From positions 1 to 10,028 of the forward strand of contig DBRE01000060.1 in assembly GCA_002305535.1 (NCBI GenBank): a stretch of 10,028 nt of DNA. Direction: 5' to 3'. Below the pieces are notes generated by a model. That model was not told where the DNA came from. It worked only from the letters and a program-made list of their open reading frames with translations, and did not search any database. How positions within the stretch are numbered: position 1 is the stretch's first letter; every line of letters starts with the position of its first letter. This document shows, in pieces, positions 5,625-10,028 of this stretch. The DNA comes from Syntrophomonas sp. UBA1376 (lineage in GTDB: Bacteria > Bacillota > Syntrophomonadia > Syntrophomonadales > Syntrophomonadaceae). A program made the position numbers and the translations under genes.

Positions 5625-7622
5625 TTACAGCTTAAACTGAGCTATTAGTTTAGTCAGCTGCTCGGCGTTTTCAGCCATACGCCGTGATGCCTGGTTTATT
5701 TCCTCAGCGGCCTGAGCAGTTGCTTCGCTGCCGCGGGCAATCTCTTGGGAACCGGCTGTAGACTCTTCGACCGTAGCGGCAGTAGCTTCAATAGAACGGT
5801 TGATTTCCTGCATGGCCGACATTACCTGGTTCACATTCTGAGAAATCTTCTCAGTGAGATCATAAACGGCTTCACTATCCTGCTTATACTGCTTACCGAT
5901 ATTGACCATCAGTTTATAATCTCGCATAACATCTTCGGTCATGAAGTTCAATGCATCATGGGAGTTGTCGATCAGAACCCCAATAGCATCCTGAACCTGA
6001 CGGGTGAGGGATTGGATACCAGCCACCGCTTGTGAAGAGTCCTCGGCTAACTTACGCACCTCTTCAGCGACTACGGCAAACCCGCGTCCCTGTTCACCGG
6101 CTCGGGCTGCCTCGATAGCAGCATTCAAGGCCAGCAGGTTGGTCTGATCAGCAATACCAGCAATATTCTCTGCCAAATTGGATATCTGCTCTACTACACG
6201 TGCCTCAGCAATTGATTTTTCCAGCTTGGCCTGTATAGCGTCATAGACCTGGACGGCATTCTGCTGCGACTTTTCAGCTCCTTGCTGTACCTGTAGAGCG
6301 CGCTTTTCAATTTCACCTGCCTGGCGATGTCCCTCGGCAGCTTCCTGATGAAGCAAGTTTAAGGCTGCATCGATTTCTTGTCCTGAGGCGGTGATCTGCT
6401 GGGTAGATGCGGCCAGCTCTTCCATTCCAGCAGCTATCTGCTGGGATGAGGCGGCTACTTGTTCCATAGTCGCGGCTATGTTTTCTCCTTGGGCTGCTAA
6501 CTGTTGGGATGCACCTGCCACTTCGTGAGAGCTGTTGGTAATAGAATTAACCATATTTCTAAGACCGGTTATCATTTGCTGCAAGCTGCGAGCGGAGACG
6601 CCGAATTCATCCTGGCGTTCAAGAGCCTTGTCGTCAAATTCACCGGTAAGATCACCAGCAGCTACTTTATCCAGATTGCGGGAAATTTTCCCGACGGCCT
6701 GACCAATTATCCTGCCTAAAACAAAAGCAAAAATGATCCCTATGAGTAGAGCGATTAAAGTAATAGCGACAATTGCTATTCGGAGCTTGTCCACATCTGC
6801 CAAGGTTTCCTTTTCAGTGGAGGTAACCGCTATAGACCACAGGGTACCCGGGATAGGGGCATATCCCAAATATTTGACTTCGCCGCCATATACATACTCC
6901 CCAAAGCCGGTTTGCTGGGCTACCATTTTCTTCTCTAGTTCCACTAGGGGAGCCAAAGAAGGATCCTCCTTGACATTTTCAAAGTCGTTGTCACCATTGA
7001 CGACCAAACTTATATTGGGATGGGCGATAGTAGTACCCTCTTTATTGAGGATGTAAGCATAGCCTGTCTCTCCAAATGTTACTGATCCGGCGATTTCACT
7101 TAACTCAAGCGAATCACTGAGACCAACAAGTACTCCCTGTACTTGCTCGCTATCGTCATATATAGGAGATGCAAAGACAAAACTGAGGCTGCCATCGACT
7201 CTGTTGATTACTGGATCAGACATGCAGGCTTCACCAGCTAATGCTCGCATAAAATAATCTCGGTCTAGCAGGTTAGCTGTTGCACCATTGGTAAACCTAC
7301 ATTCACCGTCGGCAGTAGCTACTCCCATGTGCATAAAATCCAAACGTTCCTGTTCTTTGGCGAGAACAGCAAATTGGGCCGACCAGTCCATAGATTCCAT
7401 ACCTGGCATATGTGACAGAGTAACTACTGATTCCAGTCGGGCTGCTATCTTGCTGGCGACCAGATTTGCTCCATCTTCGGCCTTAGCGGGTAGTTGCTGT
7501 ATGATATTGTTAATCAAGGCATTGGAAGCTGTATTAATGGCTATTAATCCTAGGCTGCCGCATATTATTATTAATAATGAAGCAATATACACCACAAATC
7601 GAGCTGTAACACTTTTCCTCAT
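5625..7622 (-). CDS. Methyl-accepting chemotaxis protein with double-Cache-type sensor
   Basis: Transmembrane chemoreceptor passing extracellular signals to CheA/CheW. At 665 aa its layout is: short basic N-terminus, TM1 (about 10-30), extracellular sensor (about 35-280), TM2 (about 282-303), HAMP (about 303-357) and a long cytoplasmic coiled-coil hairpin (about 360-660). The sensor looks like dCache: RDYFMRALAG (121-130) followed by SDPVINR, a second lobe with GETGYAYILNKEGTTIAHP (184-202), and a membrane-proximal end with WSIAVTS. I do not see the RxWY signature of amino-acid-binding dCache sensors, so the ligand is unknown. The hairpin tip has the near-invariant DQTNLLALNAAIEAARAGEQ (492-511) and GRGFAVVAEEVRKLA (512-526). 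Gln/Glu-rich pairs on both arms suit adaptation methylation. There is no CheR-tethering pentapeptide at the C-terminus. GGAGG is 7 nt before the ATG. It is monocistronic with its own terminator. The 163 bp upstream contain only a weak SigD-like candidate. Confidence 0.95.
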   Translation of the reverse strand: MRKSVTARFVVYIASLLIIICGSLGLIAINTASNALINNIIQQLPAKAEDGANLVASKIAARLESVVTLSHMPGMESMDWSAQFAVLAKEQERLDFMHMGVATADGECRFTNGATANLLDRDYFMRALAGEACMSDPVINRVDGSLSFVFASPIYDDSEQVQGVLVGLSDSLELSEIAGSVTFGETGYAYILNKEGTTIAHPNISLVVNGDNDFENVKEDPSLAPLVELEKKMVAQQTGFGEYVYGGEVKYLGYAPIPGTLWSIAVTSTEKETLADVDKLRIAIVAITLIALLIGIIFAFVLGRIIGQAVGKISRNLDKVAAGDLTGEFDDKALERQDEFGVSARSLQQMITGLRNMVNSITNSSHEVAGASQQLAAQGENIAATMEQVAASSQQIAAGMEELAASTQQITASGQEIDAALNLLHQEAAEGHRQAGEIEKRALQVQQGAEKSQQNAVQVYDAIQAKLEKSIAEARVVEQISNLAENIAGIADQTNLLALNAAIEAARAGEQGRGFAVVAEEVRKLAEDSSQAVAGIQSLTRQVQDAIGVLIDNSHDALNFMTEDVMRDYKLMVNIGKQYKQDSEAVYDLTEKISQNVNQVMSAMQEINRSIEATAATVEESTAGSQEIARGSEATAQAAEEINQASRRMAENAEQLTKLIAQFKL

Positions 7623-7785
7623 ATTCGCCCTCCTCTGAAAATTCTGAATTCATGCATGGAAGATGGACTATAGGCCTAATATTCGATTAATTCATGGAAA
7701 ATCCTCCCGTATTCGCTACTTAATTTAATATCTTATGAAGGCGAGGGATTTAGAGAGTAATTCGGTGAAATTACCCCAAAATGAT

Positions 7786-8619
7786 CTACGCTTGGAAAGC
7801 ATCCTTTAACAATCTTATTTCCTCGGCATAAACGGTAAGATCTCCCGGGGTCTCCAAGCAGAAGGGCAGATGACGTAAGCGGGGATGGTTGATAAAGTTC
7901 ACCATAGCCTCCAGACCAATAGTACCCTGTCCAATATTGGTATGACGGTCTTTGCGGCTGGCTAAAGGGTTCAGGCTGTCATTAAGATGAACCGCTTTCA
8001 GTCTGGATAAGCCAATGGTTTTATCAAATGATTCCAGGACGTCCTCCAAGTCATTGACGATATCATAGCCAGCCGCATAGATATGGCAGGTGTCCAGGCA
8101 TACTCCCATCTTGTCCTGTAGTTCCACTCGATCCAAGATAGCAGCGATTTCCTCAAAGCTGCTGCCCACTTCGGTTCCTTTGCCGGACATGGTCTCCAAC
8201 AGTACCAGAGTATGCTGTTGCGGACGCAAAGAAGTATTGAGCAGTTCGGCAACCAATTGGATTCCAGTTTCCACACCCTGGCCTACGTGATTACCGGGGT
8301 GGACATTATAAAGTACCCCTGGCAAATAATCCAGGTTAGCCAGATCTTCACCCATGACCAAATGAGCAAACTCACGTACCTGCGGGTCAGCCGCACAGGG
8401 GTTTAAGGTGTAAGGAGCATGAGCTATGATAGGAGCAAAACCATGCTGTCGGGTCAGATCTACCAGGGCCTGAGCATCTTGGATATCCATTTTCTTAGCT
8501 TTACTGCCGCGCGGATTGCGGGTAAAAAATTGAAAGGTGTTGGCGCCAATGCTTAAAGCTTCTTGGCCCATGTGTTTATAACCTTTGGATGATGACAGGT
8601 GACAGCCAATGTATAACAT
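7786..8619 (-). CDS. nfo: Endonuclease IV (class II AP endonuclease)
   Basis: Base-excision repair enzyme that cuts the backbone 5' to abasic sites and removes blocked 3' ends. At 277 aa it matches the family (about 280). The TIM-barrel trinuclear zinc site is complete by position: His67 (AHAPY), His107 (NVHPG), Glu142 (LLETMSG), Asp176 and His179 (CLDTCHIYAAG), His211 (AVHLNDS), Asp224 and His226 (RKDRHTNIGQG) and Glu256 (CLETPG), matching the nine E. coli Nfo ligands. The ATG is preceded by AAAGGAG with an 8-9 nt spacer. It is divergent from arsR (114-bp gap) and upstream of the chemoreceptor on the same strand. A separate receptor promoter is likely, but readthrough is possible because only a weak AT-rich hairpin (7757-7774) lies between them. 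Confidence 0.97.
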   Translation of the reverse strand: MLYIGCHLSSSKGYKHMGQEALSIGANTFQFFTRNPRGSKAKKMDIQDAQALVDLTRQHGFAPIIAHAPYTLNPCAADPQVREFAHLVMGEDLANLDYLPGVLYNVHPGNHVGQGVETGIQLVAELLNTSLRPQQHTLVLLETMSGKGTEVGSSFEEIAAILDRVELQDKMGVCLDTCHIYAAGYDIVNDLEDVLESFDKTIGLSRLKAVHLNDSLNPLASRKDRHTNIGQGTIGLEAMVNFINHPRLRHLPFCLETPGDLTVYAEEIRLLKDAFQA

Positions 8620-8657
8620 GGTAAACGCTCCTTTATCAAATTCCCTTTTACAGTCAT

Positions 8658-8663
8658 ATTATA
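8658..8663 (-). promoter_or_regulatory. Consensus -10 box upstream of nfo
   Basis: TATAAT on the minus strand, with predicted transcript start near 8651, gives a leader of about 32 nt to the nfo ATG. No good -35 is visible at 16-18 bp: the hexamers there are ATAGAC, GATAGA and GGATAG, which overlap the inverted repeat at 8680-8697. TTGGAT occurs only at a 20-bp spacing. A promoter lacking a good -35 often depends on an activator or is weak. Confidence 0.5.
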
Positions 8664-8679
8664 GTAGCACTAATAACTA

Positions 8680-8697
8680 GTCTATCCAACAATAGAC
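8680..8697. promoter_or_regulatory. Inverted repeat in the nfo-arsR divergent region, candidate ArsR operator
   Basis: GTCTAT and ATAGAC form a perfect 6-bp inverted repeat with a 6-nt spacer (CCAACA). It sits 8 bp upstream of the arsR -35 box and across the expected -35 region of nfo. ArsR-family repressors bind short AT-rich dyads near their own promoters, so it is a reasonable operator candidate, but the half-site matches no consensus I can name. Confidence 0.35.
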
Positions 8698-8705
8698 AAA
8701 CGGGA

Positions 8706-8733
8706 TTGACAAATGAATAGATGGGTGTAACAT
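8706..8733 (+). promoter_or_regulatory. Candidate arsR promoter with -10 abutting the start codon
   Basis: A perfect -35 TTGACA (8706-8711) is followed after 16 bp by TAACAT (8728-8733), which matches four of six -10 positions and directly touches the ATG at 8734. If both boxes are used, the RNA would start a few bases inside the annotated gene. So either translation begins further downstream or another promoter serves this ATG. Confidence 0.4.
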
Positions 8734-9105
8734 ATGAGTATAACCGCATATACTCATGAAAGTGGTGACAAATTGGAACTGGTGGTAATACTTAAGGCTT
8801 TGGCTGATGAAACCCGGTTAAGGATGCTGCACCTGTTAAAGGATCGGGAATTATGTGTATGTGAAATAGAAGAGGTATTGGGCATACAGCAGTCCAATGC
8901 CTCTCGGCATCTGGAGAAACTCAGGAATGCCGGACTGGTCTGTTCGGAAAAGAGAGCCCAATGGGTATACTATCAGCTAAATGAAGATACTCTGCAGCGC
9001 TATCCTTTTCTAAGCATAATAATCAATGAAGAAACCAGCCAAATTCCCTGTTGTCAACAAGATACCTTGCGGCTAGAAAACTCAGTGGGGTGTAGTCGCT
9101 GTTAA
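8734..9105 (+). CDS. arsR: ArsR-family transcriptional repressor, probable arsenic sensor
   Basis: Winged-helix metalloregulator expected to repress the arsenic genes until trivalent arsenic binds. The 123-aa protein shows the ArsR core: LKALADETRLRMLHLL (20-35), then ELCVCEIEEVLGI (39-51), the recognition helix QQSNASRHLEKLRNAGLV (52-69) and the wing with QWVYYQL (76-82). Cys41 and Cys43 match the first two thiols of the classical As(III) site (C-V-C-x-x-C), but the third position is not Cys. Further thiols are Cys70, the C-terminal pair Cys106-Cys107, and Cys120 and Cys123. The ATG at 8734 has only a weak ribosome site (GGGTG), so a later start (TTG or GTG codons around residues 14-17) is possible, though that would cut close to the core. 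arsM follows 129 bp downstream on the same strand, supporting an arsenic role. Confidence 0.88.
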   Translation: MSITAYTHESGDKLELVVILKALADETRLRMLHLLKDRELCVCEIEEVLGIQQSNASRHLEKLRNAGLVCSEKRAQWVYYQLNEDTLQRYPFLSIIINEETSQIPCCQQDTLRLENSVGCSRC

Positions 9106-9111
9106 GCTAGA

Positions 9112-9130
9112 CCTATGAAGCAGTTATAGG
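9112..9130 (+). repeat. Short dyad downstream of arsR
   Basis: CCTAT and ATAGG are separated by 9 nt. The stem extends by two more pairs on the far side of one mismatch. It lies 6 nt after the arsR stop. It lacks a U tract, so it is a poor terminator. It shares the CTAT...ATAG core with the repeat upstream of arsR. Confidence 0.3.
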
Positions 9131-9234
9131 CCTGTTGATGGAAGTACCGTTAATAATTGATGTTAATGTAGTCTGTATTGGAGTATCTGTCTGCTTATAT
9201 GATTAACCCAATAATTGGAGTGGAGGAAAGCATA

Positions 9235-10028
9235 ATGGAAGAAATCCGCGATAAAGTTCAGAAACATTATGGAGAAATTGCCCGGAAGATCAACCTGGGA
9301 GGAGAGGGAAGTTGCTGCGGGTCGGGGAGTTCATGCTGCAGCACCATTACCAGGATAGACATAAACTATCAAGGTGAAGACCTATCGAATCTCCCTGAAG
9401 AAGCCGTCAATGCTTCATTGGGCTGCGCTAATCCTCTGGTTTTGGCAGAACTAGAGGAAGGAGAGACCGTTTTGGATCTAGGCAGCGGTGGTGGCATAGA
9501 TGTGTTGGTAGCGTCTCGCTATGTGGGGCCCACCGGCAAAGTATACGGTTTGGATATGACCGATGATATGCTGGCCTTAGCCAACCAGAACAAAGAACGC
9601 ATGGGAGTTGCCAATGTTGAGTTCTTAAAGGGCTATATAGAGGAGATCCCCCTGCCGGATGAGAGTGTTGACGTAGTCATGTCCAACTGTGTGATCAATC
9701 TTAGTGGTGACAAAGATAAGGTTATGAGAGAAATATATCGGGTCATAAAACCAGGAGGAAGATTAGCCATCGCTGATATAGTGTCCACTCGAGAGGTTCC
9801 GCCGGAGATCAGGCAGATCACATCACTGTGGGTATCCTGTATTGCTGGAGCACCCAGTATTGAGGAGTATGAAGGACTGTTAGCCCGGGCTGGATTTCAG
9901 CAAATCAGAGTTACTCCCGAAAACTACTATACTCGGGAAGTATTGCAGGGACTGGGTGCCGAGGACACCAAATTGACCCTGTCCCAATGGGAAATGGCTG
10001 ATGGTGCCTTTGCCGGCGCCTTCATCAA
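9235..10028 (+). CDS. arsM: Arsenite S-adenosylmethionine methyltransferase (ArsM), C-terminus cut by window edge
   Basis: Cytosolic enzyme that transfers methyl groups from SAM to As(III), giving mono-, di- and possibly trimethylated arsenicals. Translation from ATG 9235 gives 264 codons with no stop before the edge. ArsM proteins of this type are only slightly longer and the last visible segment (MADGAFAGAFI) is near the family's end, so few codons are missing. GGAGG lies 8 nt before the ATG. The SAM-binding motif is DLGSGGG (81-87), with GLDMT (105-109) as the acidic ribose-contact region. The arsenic-binding thiols are all present: Cys64 (SLGCANP), Cys152 (SNCVINLS) and Cys202 (VSCIAGAP). 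An N-terminal cluster SCCGSGSSCC (26-35) adds four more Cys. Conserved Cys152 and Cys202 argue against a UbiE-type quinone methyltransferase. Probably co-regulated with arsR, though the 129-bp gap leaves room for a separate promoter. Confidence 0.95.
   Translation, partial: MEEIRDKVQKHYGEIARKINLGGEGSCCGSGSSCCSTITRIDINYQGEDLSNLPEEAVNASLGCANPLVLAELEEGETVLDLGSGGGIDVLVASRYVGPTGKVYGLDMTDDMLALANQNKERMGVANVEFLKGYIEEIPLPDESVDVVMSNCVINLSGDKDKVMREIYRVIKPGGRLAIADIVSTREVPPEIRQITSLWVSCIAGAPSIEEYEGLLARAGFQQIRVTPENYYTREVLQGLGAEDTKLTLSQWEMADGAFAGAFI

Noticed and set aside
7725..7752. SigD-type promoter for the chemoreceptor (TAAA, then TAAGATAT, on the minus strand)
   Set aside because: The spacer is 13 rather than about 15 bp and the first half of the -10 does not match.
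7757..7774. GTAATT/AATTAC hairpin after nfo as a terminator
   Set aside because: Only six mostly A-T pairs and no U tract; too weak to call.
9633..9821. Minus-strand 62-codon frame inside arsM
   Set aside because: Shadow of the well-supported arsM frame.
9235..10028. UbiE/COQ5-type quinone methyltransferase instead of ArsM
   Set aside because: The three ArsM arsenic-binding Cys are in their conserved contexts and the gene follows arsR.
1..10028. CRISPR array, tRNA, rRNA, transposase or prophage genes
   Set aside because: No regularly spaced direct repeats, no cloverleaf or rRNA-like sequence, and no mobile-element protein motif found in either strand by eye.

Overview
The window looks like chromosomal DNA of a low-to-moderate GC Bacillota, most likely a clostridial-type anaerobe. 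This is inferred from strong GGAGG-type ribosome sites, TTG starts, lipoprotein substrate-binding proteins, a c-di-AMP (ydaO/yuaA) riboswitch, and the style of the chemoreceptor and RecQ proteins. No phylogenetic marker allows a genus call. I see no IS element, phage gene, CRISPR array, tRNA or rRNA.

Left part (1-2960), minus strand: an osmoprotectant (glycine betaine/proline-type) ABC uptake operon read right to left. It has a lipoprotein binding protein, an ATPase that lacks the usual CBS domains, and a permease that runs off the left edge. The genes are packed with 1-bp and 6-bp gaps, and the permease uses a TTG start. A well-matched c-di-AMP riboswitch lies 153 bp upstream of the binding-protein start, with a TATAAT just before it and a possible second, riboswitch-independent promoter after it. 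Between the riboswitch and the next gene is a cluster of small inverted repeats.

Middle (2963-7622): a small unrecognised lipoprotein gene (minus, probable TTG start) diverges from recQ (plus). recQ converges on a methyl-accepting chemotaxis receptor gene (minus). The 212 bp between recQ and the receptor hold a 68-bp imperfect palindrome that looks like a dispersed repeat, then a strong 11-bp terminator-type hairpin.

Right part (7786-10028): nfo (endonuclease IV, minus) diverges from an arsenic unit on the plus strand: an ArsR-family repressor and an ArsM-type arsenite methyltransferase, cut by the right edge only a few codons before its expected end. An inverted repeat sits between the nfo and arsR promoters and could serve as an operator.

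The clearest functional stories are osmolyte uptake apparently controlled by c-di-AMP at the RNA level, and arsenic sensing plus methylation next to a DNA repair gene. Most genes belong to known families. The less ordinary material is regulatory or concerns architecture: riboswitch plus CBS-less ATPase, the ArsR cysteine pattern, the palindromes, and two non-ATG starts.
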